A DNA stretch of 64,000 bases from Saccharopolyspora sp. NFXS83 (GTDB taxonomy: Bacteria; Actinomycetota; Actinomycetes; Mycobacteriales; Pseudonocardiaceae). Made by a program: the position numbers and the translations under genes. Numbering within the stretch: position 1 is the stretch's first letter; each line of letters begins with the position of its first letter. The DNA lies in assembly GCF_026241095.1 (NCBI RefSeq), contig NZ_JAPFGB010000006.1, positions 186,001 through 250,000 on the forward strand, given 5' to 3'. Below, piece by piece: positions 1-8,700 of this stretch. The notes beneath the pieces were generated by a model that saw only the letters and a program-made list of their open reading frames with translations, made no database searches and was not told where the DNA came from.

Positions 1-309
1 CCCGTGGCGCACCACCGGCAGCACGCCGAACGCCAGGGTCGCCAGCGCGGGCACGTCGGCGGCGTGCCGTCCCACTTCGGTCAGCACCACGGCGGTCTCC
101 ATCGGACCGAGCCCCGCGCCGCCGAGCCGCTCCGGGACGGCGATCGACAGCAGTCCCGCCGCCGCGAGCGCCTTCCACAGCGCCTCCAGCGAACCGGTTC
201 CACCTCCGGCGTCCTCGCCGGGGCTCCGCGCACGGCCTCGTTCCCGGGTCAGCACTTCGGATGCCAGTTCCCGCAAGGGTTGCTGCGTGTCATCGAGCGC
301 GAACTCCAC
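1..309 (-). CDS. chsE1: Acyl-CoA dehydrogenase ChsE1 (FadE28), N-terminal part
   Basis: The gene is cut by the left window edge; 103 codons are visible. In mycobacteria ChsE1 pairs with ChsE2 (FadE29) and dehydrogenates the three-carbon side-chain intermediate 3-oxo-4-pregnene-20-carboxyl-CoA. The visible part is a typical ACAD N-terminal helical domain, with a VPERLGGAG turn near residue 60 followed by LTEVGRH and PALATL stretches that closely resemble mycobacterial FadE28 as I recall it. I chose the GTG at 309 because the protein then opens VEFALDDTQQ like its family. A KstR-type box lies 35 bp upstream. The usual partners (chsE2, chsH1, chsH2, ltp2) would lie to the left, outside the window. 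The family call is firm; the paralogue assignment is good but rests on the N-terminus alone. Confidence 0.8.
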   Translation of the reverse strand, partial: MEFALDDTQQPLRELASEVLTRERGRARSPGEDAGGGTGSLEALWKALAAAGLLSIAVPERLGGAGLGPMETAVVLTEVGRHAADVPALATLAFGVLPVVRHG

Positions 310-343
310 ACCGGCTCCCCGTGTCGTCCCGAACGAACAAGAA

Positions 344-357
344 TGAAACTTGTTCTA
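344..357. promoter_or_regulatory. KstR-type operator upstream of chsE1
   Basis: TGAAACTTGTTCTA fits the KstR consensus TnnAACnnGTTnnA at every fixed position. It lies 35 bp upstream of the chsE1 start, inside a short AT-richer patch, and fadE34 ends 77 bp away on the other side. It therefore probably controls chsE1 and the downstream side-chain genes outside the window. Confidence 0.75.
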
Positions 358-433
358 GTTCTAGCCGCGATCCGCGCCTTCCGCAAGACCGCACGGGCAC
401 CGGCGGCGGCCCGCGGAAGGGAGAACGGCGGGT

Positions 434-2623
434 TCACCCGCGCGGCAGGCCCAAAATCCGTTCCGCCGCAACGGTCCGCAGGATCTGGGTCGTACCACCG
501 GCGATGCTCAAGCAGCGGGTGAGCAGGAACTCGCGCGCCCGATCCGCGGCCACGCCATCGGCGGCGGCTCCTTCCGGGCCGAGGAATTCGAGCGCGGCCT
601 CGGCCACGTCCTGCCGGTGCCGCACGCCCACCAGCTTCTCCACGCTGGACTGCGCGCCGGGATCACGACCGTTGAGGCTCAGCAGCGTCGCCCGCAACCG
701 CAGCAGCGAGACCGACAGCCCTTCGGCCACCAGCGCGCCGATGCGCTCGTGCTCCGCTCCTCCCGGCCGCACGCCGCGTTCGCCGGCCAGCGCGAGCAGC
801 GCCTCCACGTCCTCGCCGAGCGCCGAACCGCCGCTCATCGCGACCCGCTCGTTGGACAACGTGGTGCGCGCGAGCCGCCAGCCCTGGCCGGGTGCGCCGA
901 CCACCAGCTCGTCGGGGACGAACACGCCGTCCAGGAACACCTCGTTGAACACGGCCTCGCCGGTGATCTCCCGCAACGGCCGCACTTCGATGCCGTCGGC
1001 GGCCATGTCGACCAGGAAGTAGGTGATCCCCCGGTGCTTGGGCGCCTCGGGATCGGTGCGGGCCAAGCAGATCGCCCAGTGCGCCTGCTGGGCCATCGAC
1101 GTCCACACCTTCTGGCCGTGCAACCGCCAGCCGCCGTCCACGCGTTCCGCGCGCGTGCACAGCCCGGCGAGATCCGAGCCGGCGCCCGGTTCGCTGAACA
1201 GCTGGCACCAGGTGATCTCGCCGAGGGCGGTGGGACGCACGAACCGCTCCTGCTGCTCGGCGGTGCCGTGTTCCAGCAACGTGGGCACCGCCCAGCCGCC
1301 GATGATCAGGTCGGGCCGGGCGACCCCGGCGGCGCGCAGCTCCTCGTCGATGAGCAGTTGCAGCCCCGGAGCCGCCGCGAGCCCGTAGGGCTCCGGCCAG
1401 TGCGGGGCGAGGTATCCGGAGGCGTAGAGCCGTTCCCGGCGCTGCCCGTCGGGCGAGGCGGCGAGCTCTTCGGCGAAGGCGCGCACTTGCGGACGGCGGG
1501 CCGCGACGTCGGCGGGCAGCTCACCGCTGACGCCCAGCCGCCGCCGGGCGCCGCCCAACGCGAGGTCGGCGGCGCGGGCGCGCCAGGCTGAGCCGCCACC
1601 GAGCCACTGCCGCAGCGCGAGGACCCGCCGCAGGTGGAGGTGCGCGTCGTGCTCCCAGGTGAACCCGATGCCGCCGAGCACCTGCACGCAGTCCTTCGCG
1701 GTGTCGACCGCCGCGTCCAGCGCGACCGCACCGGCCGCTGCCGCCGCCAGCGGGTGCTGGCTGGGATCCTCGTCGAGGGTGCGCGCGGCGTCCCAGGCGA
1801 GCGCCGCGACCTGCTCGGCGCGGCACACCATCTCGGCGCACAGGTGCTTGACCGCTTGGAAGGTCCCGATGAGCCGCCCGAACTGCTCACGGGTGCGGGC
1901 GTGCTCGACGGCGGTGCGCAGGCACCACCCGGCGGCTCCGGAGGCTTCGGCCGCGGCGGCGGTCACCAGCACGTCGCGGACGTCCGCCGTGCTCAGCTCC
2001 GGCAGCAGCGCGTCGTCCGGGATCGCGACGTCGGCGAGTTCGACGCGACCGAGGGAACGGGAGAAGTCGAGGGCCCGGCGGGCTTCGACGGTCAGCCCGG
2101 GGCTCTCGGCGTCGACCAGGAACCACCGCTCCCGGCCGTCCGGCCCGCGCGCGGCCAGCAGCAGGTGCGAGGCGTCCGGCGCGGAGGGCACCGGGTCGAT
2201 GGCGCCGGAGACGGTGAGGCCGCCGCCGGGGGCCGGTTTCGCCGACAGATCTCCGGCCTCGCCGGCGACCGCGACGGGGAGCTCACCGGCGGCCAGCGAC
2301 CGCAGCAGCTCGCCGTCACCACCCGCCCGGCCGAGCAGCACGCCCGCCGCGCAGGTCGACAGCACCGGTCCTGCGAGCAACGACTCGGCCACCGGTTCCA
2401 GCGCCGCCGCGAGGTCGGCCACGCCGCCGCCGGCGCCGCCCGCCCGCTCCGGCACCGCGATGGAGAACACGCCCAGTTCGGCGAGCTCTGCCCAGGCGCG
2501 ATCCGGTTTCCAGCGCGCACCGGGCTCCTCCCCCGCTCGCACGTCGGCCGGGCCGGAGCTCTCGGCCCAGGCCCGGATCGACTCCCGCAGGTCCCGCTGC
2601 ACTTCGGTGATCGCGATCGGCAT
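434..2623 (-). CDS. fadE34: Two-domain acyl-CoA dehydrogenase FadE34 (ChsE3)
   Basis: This 729-residue protein is two ACAD units fused head to tail, the architecture of M. tuberculosis FadE34 (about 711 residues). That enzyme acts in sterol side-chain beta-oxidation. The N-terminal unit spans about residues 1-350 and includes REQFGRLIGTFQAVKHL. The C-terminal unit, from about 355, has the FAD/substrate motifs FSEPGAGSDLAGL and GQKVWTSMAQ and a candidate catalytic Glu in LSNERVAMSGG. It ends with the usual GGTTQILR...AERILGLP helix. In mycobacteria fadE34 is adjacent to kstR; here a four-gene insertion separates them. A perfect KstR box sits 34 bp upstream. FAD content and the C5 versus C3 side-chain preference cannot be read from sequence. 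Confidence 0.88.
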   Translation of the reverse strand: MPIAITEVQRDLRESIRAWAESSGPADVRAGEEPGARWKPDRAWAELAELGVFSIAVPERAGGAGGGVADLAAALEPVAESLLAGPVLSTCAAGVLLGRAGGDGELLRSLAAGELPVAVAGEAGDLSAKPAPGGGLTVSGAIDPVPSAPDASHLLLAARGPDGRERWFLVDAESPGLTVEARRALDFSRSLGRVELADVAIPDDALLPELSTADVRDVLVTAAAAEASGAAGWCLRTAVEHARTREQFGRLIGTFQAVKHLCAEMVCRAEQVAALAWDAARTLDEDPSQHPLAAAAAGAVALDAAVDTAKDCVQVLGGIGFTWEHDAHLHLRRVLALRQWLGGGSAWRARAADLALGGARRRLGVSGELPADVAARRPQVRAFAEELAASPDGQRRERLYASGYLAPHWPEPYGLAAAPGLQLLIDEELRAAGVARPDLIIGGWAVPTLLEHGTAEQQERFVRPTALGEITWCQLFSEPGAGSDLAGLCTRAERVDGGWRLHGQKVWTSMAQQAHWAICLARTDPEAPKHRGITYFLVDMAADGIEVRPLREITGEAVFNEVFLDGVFVPDELVVGAPGQGWRLARTTLSNERVAMSGGSALGEDVEALLALAGERGVRPGGAEHERIGALVAEGLSVSLLRLRATLLSLNGRDPGAQSSVEKLVGVRHRQDVAEAALEFLGPEGAAADGVAADRAREFLLTRCLSIAGGTTQILRTVAAERILGLPRG

Positions 2624-2656
2624 TGCGCCTCCCCTGTCCGCGGAACCGCAGAATAA

Positions 2657-2670
2657 TAGAACACGTTCTA
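2657..2670. promoter_or_regulatory. KstR operator between fadE34 and the methyltransferase gene
   Basis: TAGAACACGTTCTA is a perfect palindrome and full match to the KstR consensus. It is 34 bp upstream of fadE34 (left-reading) and 59 bp upstream of the methyltransferase gene (right-reading), so either or both promoters may be repressed. Confidence 0.88.
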
Positions 2671-2675
2671 CCTAG

Positions 2676-3419
<744 letters not shown>

Positions 3420-3441
3420 GCACTACCCGGCCGAGGTGAAC

Positions 3442-3476
3442 GCCTCCTCCGCCCGTTCCCGCCGGGCGGAGGAGGC
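3442..3476. terminator. Bidirectional terminator hairpin
   Basis: A perfect 13-bp GC-rich inverted repeat (3442-3454 with 3464-3476) with a 9-nt loop lies between the stop codons of two convergent genes. Confidence 0.65.
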
Positions 3477-3500
3477 CTCGACCTCCTCCGGCGGAGCCGG

Positions 3501-4583
3501 TCATTCGCCGACGAGCTCGGAGATCTGGGTTTTGCAGCCGCAGGCGTCGTCGACGGGCAAACCGGAGCGCAGGCCACCGACGTGGAAGATCCCGCCGCCC
3601 GGAGTCGCTCCGGACAGGGCGTCCGCGGCGAGGACCACCGCCGCGCCGGTCCAGGTGGTCTGCTCCACCGGCCAGCGCTTGCCGTCGGTGTAGACCAGGC
3701 CAGTCCAGTACGAGCCGTCCTGCTCGCGCAGGTGCTGCATCGACGCCAGCGCCTCCACGGCCCGATCGCGCCGGCCCAGCAGGTCCAGGCTCAGCACCAG
3801 CTCGCAGGTCTCGGCGCCGGTCACCCACGGGTTGTCGTCGACGCAGCGCACCCCGAGGCCGTCCACGAAGAAGTCCGGCCAGCGCCGCGCGATCCGCTCC
3901 CACCCCGCGTCGTCGCGCAGCGGTCCGCCCAGGATCGGGTAGTACCAGTCCATCGCGTACCGGTCCTTCTCGGCGAAGGCCTCCGGGTGGTGGCGCAGGG
4001 CGTGCGCGAGGCGGCCCAGCGACACCTCCCAGTCCGGCTGCGGGGATCCGAGGTGCTCGGCCAGCGCCAGCGCGCACACCAGGCTGTGGTGGATGCTCGA
4101 ACTGCCCGCCAGCAGCGCCTCACCGCCCACTTCGCCGCCGGTGCCCCGCGCCCAGGCGATCTCGCCGCGAGCGCGCTGCAGGCCCAGCACGAAGTCGATC
4201 GCCCGGCGCACCACCGGCCACATCCGCTCGGCGAACGCCGCGTCCCCGGTGATCATGAAGTGGTGCCAGACGCCGACCGCCGGGTACGCGCAGAAGTTCG
4301 TGTCCGAGGCGGCGTCCTCCACCACCCCGTCGCGGACCTGCAACGGCCAGGAGCCGTCCGCGCGCTGGGTCGCACGCAGCCAGTCGTAGGCGCGTTCCGC
4401 CTCGACCAGCAGACCGGCCGCCGACAGGGCCATCGCCGACTCCACGTGGTCCCACGGGTCGACATGACCACCGGGGAACCACGGCACCGCACCGGAGCGC
4501 TCCTGCACCGCGGCGATCGACCTGGCGGTCTGCAGCACATCGGCCGACGAGAGCACCCCGTCGACGGCCGGCAGTTCAGGCAC
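3501..4583 (-). CDS. Alpha/alpha-toroid protein (prenyltransferase/terpene-cyclase or GH-like fold)
   Basis: This protein of about 360 residues is rich in aromatic and acidic helical repeats. Examples are AVPWFPGGHVDPWDH near the N-terminus, RAYDWLRATQRADGSWPL, DTNFCAYPAVGVWH, YAMDWYYPILGG and DNPWVTGAETCEL. Repeats of the QxxDGSW type are typical of alpha/alpha-barrel proteins (terpene cyclases, prenyltransferase beta subunits, six-hairpin glycosidases). No DDxxD or QW-cyclase signature is complete, so I do not assign a reaction; the Asp/Trp-rich face would also suit a carbohydrate hydrolase or epimerase. The start is the GTG at 4583, which overlaps the upstream methyltransferase gene. It is the last gene of a glycosyltransferase-methyltransferase-toroid operon. 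Confidence 0.7.
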   Translation of the reverse strand: MPELPAVDGVLSSADVLQTARSIAAVQERSGAVPWFPGGHVDPWDHVESAMALSAAGLLVEAERAYDWLRATQRADGSWPLQVRDGVVEDAASDTNFCAYPAVGVWHHFMITGDAAFAERMWPVVRRAIDFVLGLQRARGEIAWARGTGGEVGGEALLAGSSSIHHSLVCALALAEHLGSPQPDWEVSLGRLAHALRHHPEAFAEKDRYAMDWYYPILGGPLRDDAGWERIARRWPDFFVDGLGVRCVDDNPWVTGAETCELVLSLDLLGRRDRAVEALASMQHLREQDGSYWTGLVYTDGKRWPVEQTTWTGAAVVLAADALSGATPGGGIFHVGGLRSGLPVDDACGCKTQISELVGE

Positions 4584-5301
4584 CAACGACCTCCGGTTTG
4601 TACAGGTACACCGCCAGGCTCTTGCCCAGCACCGGGTTGAGCGCGGCCTCCGCGGTCCGGGTGAGCCACGGCTTGCTCATGAGGTCCCACACCAGGAGCT
4701 TGTGGTACAGCTTCGGCAGCGGGTGATCGGCGTTGTCCACGCCGACGGCGCACTTGAGCCACCAGTACGGCGCGTGCAGCGCGTGCGCGTGGTGGTAGTG
4801 GACCTCGCGCAGGCCCGCCTCGCGCAACCGGCCGATCAGCTGCTCGCGGCGGTAGATCCGCACGTGGCCGCCCTCGACCTGGTGGTACTCGTCCGACAGC
4901 GCCCAGCAGATCCGCTCCGGCCACTGCCGCGGCACGGTCACCACGACCCGGCCGCCGGGCTTGACCACGCGCACCAGCTCGCGCATGGCCTTCTCGTCCT
5001 CCGGGATGTGCTCCATGATCTCGGAGGCGATCACCTGGTCGAAGTGGTCGTCCGGGAACGGCAGGCCGAGCGCGTCACCGCTGACCGTCGTCGCCGAGGC
5101 GCCTTCCGGGACCTCCCCGGCGGCGGCCATCGCCCCGAACATCGTCTCGACCTCGGCCAACGCCTCGGTGTCCTGGTCGAAGGCGATCACGTTCGCCCCG
5201 CGCCGCAGGTACTCGAAGGAGTGCCGCCCGGCACCGGCTCCGAGGTCCAGCACCCGCTGTCCCGCTCGCACCCCGAGCAGGTCGAAATCCACCGTCAGCA
5301 C
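4576..5301 (-). CDS. Class I SAM-dependent methyltransferase (UbiE/Methyltransf_11 type)
   Basis: This 241-residue protein has SAM motif I as VLDLGAGAGRHSF at about residues 18-30, then FDQDTEAL (acidic ribose binder). Further on it has LPFPDDHFDQVIASEIMEHI and VVKPGGRVVVTVP, a standard Methyltransf_11 order. The C-terminus contains HHAHALHAPYWWLK, an aromatic patch that may contact a lipid or glycan acceptor. The start is the GTG at 5301, which overlaps the glycosyltransferase stop by a few bases, so translation is probably coupled. The gene lies between a GT4 glycosyltransferase and a toroid protein. Its substrate is not identifiable; a glycosylated lipid or polyketide-like acceptor is a guess from context. 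Confidence 0.78.
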   Translation of the reverse strand: MLTVDFDLLGVRAGQRVLDLGAGAGRHSFEYLRRGANVIAFDQDTEALAEVETMFGAMAAAGEVPEGASATTVSGDALGLPFPDDHFDQVIASEIMEHIPEDEKAMRELVRVVKPGGRVVVTVPRQWPERICWALSDEYHQVEGGHVRIYRREQLIGRLREAGLREVHYHHAHALHAPYWWLKCAVGVDNADHPLPKLYHKLLVWDLMSKPWLTRTAEAALNPVLGKSLAVYLYKPEVVGA

Positions 5302-6536
5302 TTGTTCCCCGCCATTTCCGCCTCCGCTTCGGCATAGCACTCGGCCGTGGCCGCGGCCACCGACGCCCAGCTGTACTTCTCCAACACCCGTTTCCTGCCG
5401 TTCCCGCCCATCCGGCGCCTGCGCTCCGGGTCGTCGAACAGCGCGCCCAGCGCACCGGCCAGCGCTTCCGCATCGCCCGGCGGCACCAGGTCGGCGCACT
5501 CGCCGTCCGGCCCGGCGACCTCCGGGATGGCGCCCGCCCTGCTGGCGACCAGCGGCGTCGCGCAGGACATCGCTTCGACGGTGGGCAGCGAGAAGCCCTC
5601 GTAGAGCGACGGCACGCAGGCGATCTCCGCGGAGCCCACCAGTCCGGCGAGCTCCTCGTCGCTGATGCCGCTGACGGTGCGCACCGCTCCGGAGATGCCC
5701 AGCTCGTCGATGAGCCGATCGGTCGGCCCGCCCGGAGTGGGCGAGGCGACGAGCACGAGCTCGACCTCCCGCTCGGTGCGCAGCTTCGCCACCGCCTCCA
5801 GCAGCGTGCCGACGCCCTTGAGCGGGGTGTCCGCGCTGGCCATCGCCACGATCCGGCCAGGAACCCGCGGTGGCTCCGGCGGACGGAACACCTCGTGGTC
5901 GACGCCGAGCGGCACCACCCGGAGCCGTTCGGGCGCGACGTCGAAGTCCTCGACGATGTCGCGGGCCGAGGATTCCGAGACCGTCAGCAGTTCCGGGATC
6001 CGCCGCGCGACCCGGCCCTGCATCCGCAGGAATCCGTACCAGCGGCGGACGCCGAGCGTGCGCCAGCCCGAGACCGCGGCCAGCTCCAGCCGCCGGTCGT
6101 GCGTGATCGGGTGGTGCACGGTGGCCACCAGCGGCAGTCCCGCCCGCCGCAGGCCGAGCAACCCGTACCCGAGGCACTGGTTGTCGTGCACCACGTCGAA
6201 CTCCGAGGCCCGCGCGCGCAGCAGCTTCGCCGCGCGGAGGCTGAAGGTCAGCGGCTCGGGGAAGCCCGCCGACCACATGGTGGCCACCTCCAGCACGTCG
6301 GTCAGGTCCCGCAGCTCCCGCCAGTGCGGGGTGCGGAACGGGTCCTCGTCGCGGTACAGGTCCAGGCTGGGCACTTCGGTCAGCTCCACGCCCGGATCGA
6401 GATCCGGGTACGGCGGCCCGGAGAAGACCTCGACGCGGTGGCCGAGTTCGACCAGCTCGCGGCTCAGGTTCCGGACGTAGACACCTTGCCCGCCGCAGTG
6501 CGGCTTGCTCCGGTACGACAGCAGCGCTATTCGCAC
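5295..6536 (-). CDS. GT4-family glycosyltransferase
   Basis: This GT-B fold enzyme of 413 residues should transfer a nucleotide-activated sugar. Near the N-terminus the acceptor-side loop GGQGVYVRNLSRELVELGH is typical of GT4 enzymes. The C-terminal half carries VPLGVDHEVF, ASADTPLKGV and the donor-binding E-x7-E motif within PSLYEGFSLPTVEAM. There is no signal peptide. I set the start at GTG 6536 (VRIALLSYRSKP), trimming a non-conserved upstream extension. It is the first gene of a three-gene overlapping operon. A KstR-type box lies 43 bp upstream in the promoter shared with kstR, so the operon may respond to sterols. The acceptor is unknown. Confidence 0.82.
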   Translation of the reverse strand: MRIALLSYRSKPHCGGQGVYVRNLSRELVELGHRVEVFSGPPYPDLDPGVELTEVPSLDLYRDEDPFRTPHWRELRDLTDVLEVATMWSAGFPEPLTFSLRAAKLLRARASEFDVVHDNQCLGYGLLGLRRAGLPLVATVHHPITHDRRLELAAVSGWRTLGVRRWYGFLRMQGRVARRIPELLTVSESSARDIVEDFDVAPERLRVVPLGVDHEVFRPPEPPRVPGRIVAMASADTPLKGVGTLLEAVAKLRTEREVELVLVASPTPGGPTDRLIDELGISGAVRTVSGISDEELAGLVGSAEIACVPSLYEGFSLPTVEAMSCATPLVASRAGAIPEVAGPDGECADLVPPGDAEALAGALGALFDDPERRRRMGGNGRKRVLEKYSWASVAAATAECYAEAEAEMAGNKC

Positions 6537-6578
6537 GTATTCACCTCGCGGGGCCGCCGCGGCTCGCAACGGGTAGAC

Positions 6579-6592
6579 TGGAACATGTTCTC
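6579..6592. promoter_or_regulatory. KstR-type operator in the kstR / glycosyltransferase promoter
   Basis: TGGAACATGTTCTC matches TnnAACnnGTTnnA except for the last base. It lies between the divergent glycosyltransferase (43 bp) and kstR (94 bp to the ATG), consistent with autoregulation of kstR. Confidence 0.72.
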
Positions 6593-6632
6593 ATTAAGGC
6601 ATGAGGTCAGCGCAGACCTGCCGGAGGAGGCG

Positions 6633-6689
6633 ATGTCCAGGTGGACGTCGCCGCAACATCTACGCACGTTGAGAGGACCGACCTCATGA
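6633..6689 (+). CDS. Possible leader peptide upstream of kstR
   Basis: An 18-codon frame (MSRWTSPQHLRTLRGPTS) starts at ATG 6633 behind a strong Shine-Dalgarno run, GGAGGAGG, at 6623-6630. It stops with a TGA that overlaps the kstR ATG as ATGA. The ribosome site is better than the one directly before kstR. This could be a translation-coupling leader; equally, the strong site could serve an in-frame GTG start of kstR at 6641. No homologue is known to me. Confidence 0.35.
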   Translation: MSRWTSPQHLRTLRGPTS

Positions 6690-7318
6690 ACGCCATGCCT
6701 AGGCGCGGTTCCGCCGCGGCGAACGCGGCCAGTCTGCTGGCCGAAGACCAAGGCGGTTCGGCGGCGCAGAACGCCCGCCGCAAGCGGATCATCGACGCCA
6801 CCATCGCCCTCGCGGGCAAGGGCGGGTACGAAGCCGTCCAGATGCGCGCGGTCGCCGAGAAGGCCGACGTGGCGCTGGGAACGCTCTACCGGTACTTCCC
6901 GTCCAAGATCCACCTGCTGGTGACCGGCCTGGCGCGGGAGTTCGAGCGCTCCCTGGACCGGCTGGACCGCACCAAGATCCCCGGCGACACCCCGTACGAC
7001 AGGGTGCTGTTCGTGCTGTCCCGCACGACCCGCACCATGCAGCGCAACCCGCAGCTGACCGAGGCCATGACCCGCGCGTTCATGTTCGCCGACACCTCGG
7101 CGGCCACCGAGGTCGACGCGGTCGGCGCGCTCACCGAGACGTTGTTCAGCGGGGCGATGACGACCGGTGACGACGAGCCCACCGAGGAGCAGCGCGCGAT
7201 CGCCCGCGTCATCGCGGACGTGTGGCTGTCGAACCTGGTCGCCTGGGTCACCCGGCGCGCGTCGGCCACTGACGTGGCCAACCGGCTGGAGCTCACGGTT
7301 CGCCTGCTGCTGCGCTGA
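6686..7318 (+). CDS. kstR: TetR-family repressor KstR of sterol catabolism
   Basis: This 210-residue repressor binds TnnAACnnGTTnnA operators; in mycobacteria it is released by 3-oxo-cholestenoyl-CoA thioesters. From residue 31 the sequence follows M. tuberculosis KstR closely: RRKRIIDATIALAGKGGYEA, then the helix-turn-helix VQMRAVAEKADVALGTLYRY at about 51-70. The ligand-domain stretches RNPQLTEAMTRAFMFAD and DVWLSNLVAWVTRRASATDV are also shared. The start is placed at ATG 6686; a GTG at 6641 in the same frame would add 15 residues. It is divergent from the glycosyltransferase operon over a KstR-type box. In mycobacteria kstR neighbours fadE34, which here is 4 kb away. Confidence 0.93.
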   Translation: MNAMPRRGSAAANAASLLAEDQGGSAAQNARRKRIIDATIALAGKGGYEAVQMRAVAEKADVALGTLYRYFPSKIHLLVTGLAREFERSLDRLDRTKIPGDTPYDRVLFVLSRTTRTMQRNPQLTEAMTRAFMFADTSAATEVDAVGALTETLFSGAMTTGDDEPTEEQRAIARVIADVWLSNLVAWVTRRASATDVANRLELTVRLLLR

Positions 7319-7359
7319 TCCCCCGACCCGCCGCGATCGGGCGGTGCATCGCGAGGCCA

Positions 7360-8412
7360 TCAGATCGACCGGTACTCGTCGACACCGTCCACAGTGGTGC
7401 GCTCGCACCGGCCGCGTGCGACGAGCACGTCCAGGTGCGCCAGGGTCTCGCCGACCGCCAGGATCTGGTTGAACATGTCCAGGTCCGCGAAGGACCGCTC
7501 GCGGCGGGTCCACCCGAGTTCACCGGCGACCTCGAACCCGGTGGCCGCGCCCGCGCGGACGGCCGCAGCGGTCTGGTCGAGCCGTTGCTCGTGGTGGGCC
7601 AGCAGTTCCTCCACGCGCGCGTGCGCGCTGTCGGTGACCGGGCCGTGCGCGGGCAGCAGCCGCAGTTCGGGCAGCGCGCCGACCAGCCGCAGCGAGTCCA
7701 GGTAGTCCCCGAGCGGCAGCGCGGTGCGCGCCGCCTCCAGGCCGATCGACGGGGTGATGTGCGGCAGCACGTGATCCCCCGCGAACAGCAACGAGTTCCG
7801 CTCGTCGACGAACACGACGTGCCCGCGGGTGTGCCCGGGCGTCTCGACGACCCGCAACGTGCGGGCGGCGAGCTCGATCTCGGCACCGTCGGCCAGCCAC
7901 TCGTCCGGCGCCTCGTAGTCCTCCGCCGGCTTGCCGTGGTCTCCTTCCACGGCGTCGCGGACGACCGCGGCGAGCTCGGTCGCGCCGCCTCGCTCCAGCT
8001 TGGACAGCTGCCGGTCGTGCGTGCCCGCCAGCAGCGCGTCCAGCGACGGCCGTTCGCCCGCTCCCAGCGCGATGTCGGTGCCGAACTCGGCGCGCAGCCG
8101 CACCGCGAGCGTGTAGTGGTCCTGGTGCAGGTGGGTCACCAGGAAGCGGCGCACGTCGCCGAGGCCGTGCCCGAGCTCGCCGAGGGCGGCTTCCAGCGCG
8201 TCCCGCGCTTCCGGCCTGGCCCAGCCGGCGTCCACGAGCACCAGGCCGTCGCCGTCCTCGATGGCGTACACGTTGACCGCGCGCAGACCGTCACCCGGCA
8301 TGGGCAGCGGAATCCGATGCACCCCCGGCGCGACCTCGAACGCGCCAGGACGGATCCACTCGTGCCGCCCGCGCGCCACGTCCACATCCACCAACCGAAC
8401 CTCCCGGATCAC
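7360..8412 (-). CDS. MBL-fold metallo-hydrolase
   Basis: This 350-residue metallo-beta-lactamase-fold protein carries the dinuclear metal motif HLHQDH at about residues 94-99. Further ligands are TPGHTRGHVVF, FAGDHVLPHI and a late LLPAHGPV histidine. The length and the C-terminal helical extension (HHEQRLDQTAAAV onward) match the LACTB2/glyoxalase-II-like group that hydrolyses thioesters or esters. A role in acyl-CoA hydrolysis would suit the setting, but the substrate is not readable. The start is uncertain: GTG 8412 gives the full frame, while GTG 8391 has a better-spaced GGGAGG. It is convergent with kstR. A half-site resembling a KstR box lies about 56 bp upstream but is too degenerate to call. 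Confidence 0.78.
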   Translation of the reverse strand: MIREVRLVDVDVARGRHEWIRPGAFEVAPGVHRIPLPMPGDGLRAVNVYAIEDGDGLVLVDAGWARPEARDALEAALGELGHGLGDVRRFLVTHLHQDHYTLAVRLRAEFGTDIALGAGERPSLDALLAGTHDRQLSKLERGGATELAAVVRDAVEGDHGKPAEDYEAPDEWLADGAEIELAARTLRVVETPGHTRGHVVFVDERNSLLFAGDHVLPHITPSIGLEAARTALPLGDYLDSLRLVGALPELRLLPAHGPVTDSAHARVEELLAHHEQRLDQTAAAVRAGAATGFEVAGELGWTRRERSFADLDMFNQILAVGETLAHLDVLVARGRCERTTVDGVDEYRSI

Positions 8413-8700
8413 AACCTCGCCCTTGGCAAGGTAAACGTGAAATGTCCTCAGAAGGTCACGTGCGGTCTAGAACACACTTCGCGCCGCCCGCCGCGACCGC
8501 GGATCACCGCTTCCGCGGGCCGGGCGCGGGCGCGCGAACGCGACCCCACCTGACTGATCGACAACTCGCTGACCAGGCAGGATTCCTGACATCCGGGAGG
8601 TGGCGCGGCCCACTCCCGAACCGGACACGAGTGGATCACCGGCCGGAGGAGAGATGTGCCTCCCCGCCGCGCCCCGCGTGGCGAGTTGTCGCCGAGCCGC

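Noticed and set aside
8468-8481. KstR-like half-site TAGAAC upstream of the MBL-fold hydrolase
   Set aside because: The second half-site (GTT) is absent; one half-site in 288 bp of intergenic DNA is not sufficient.
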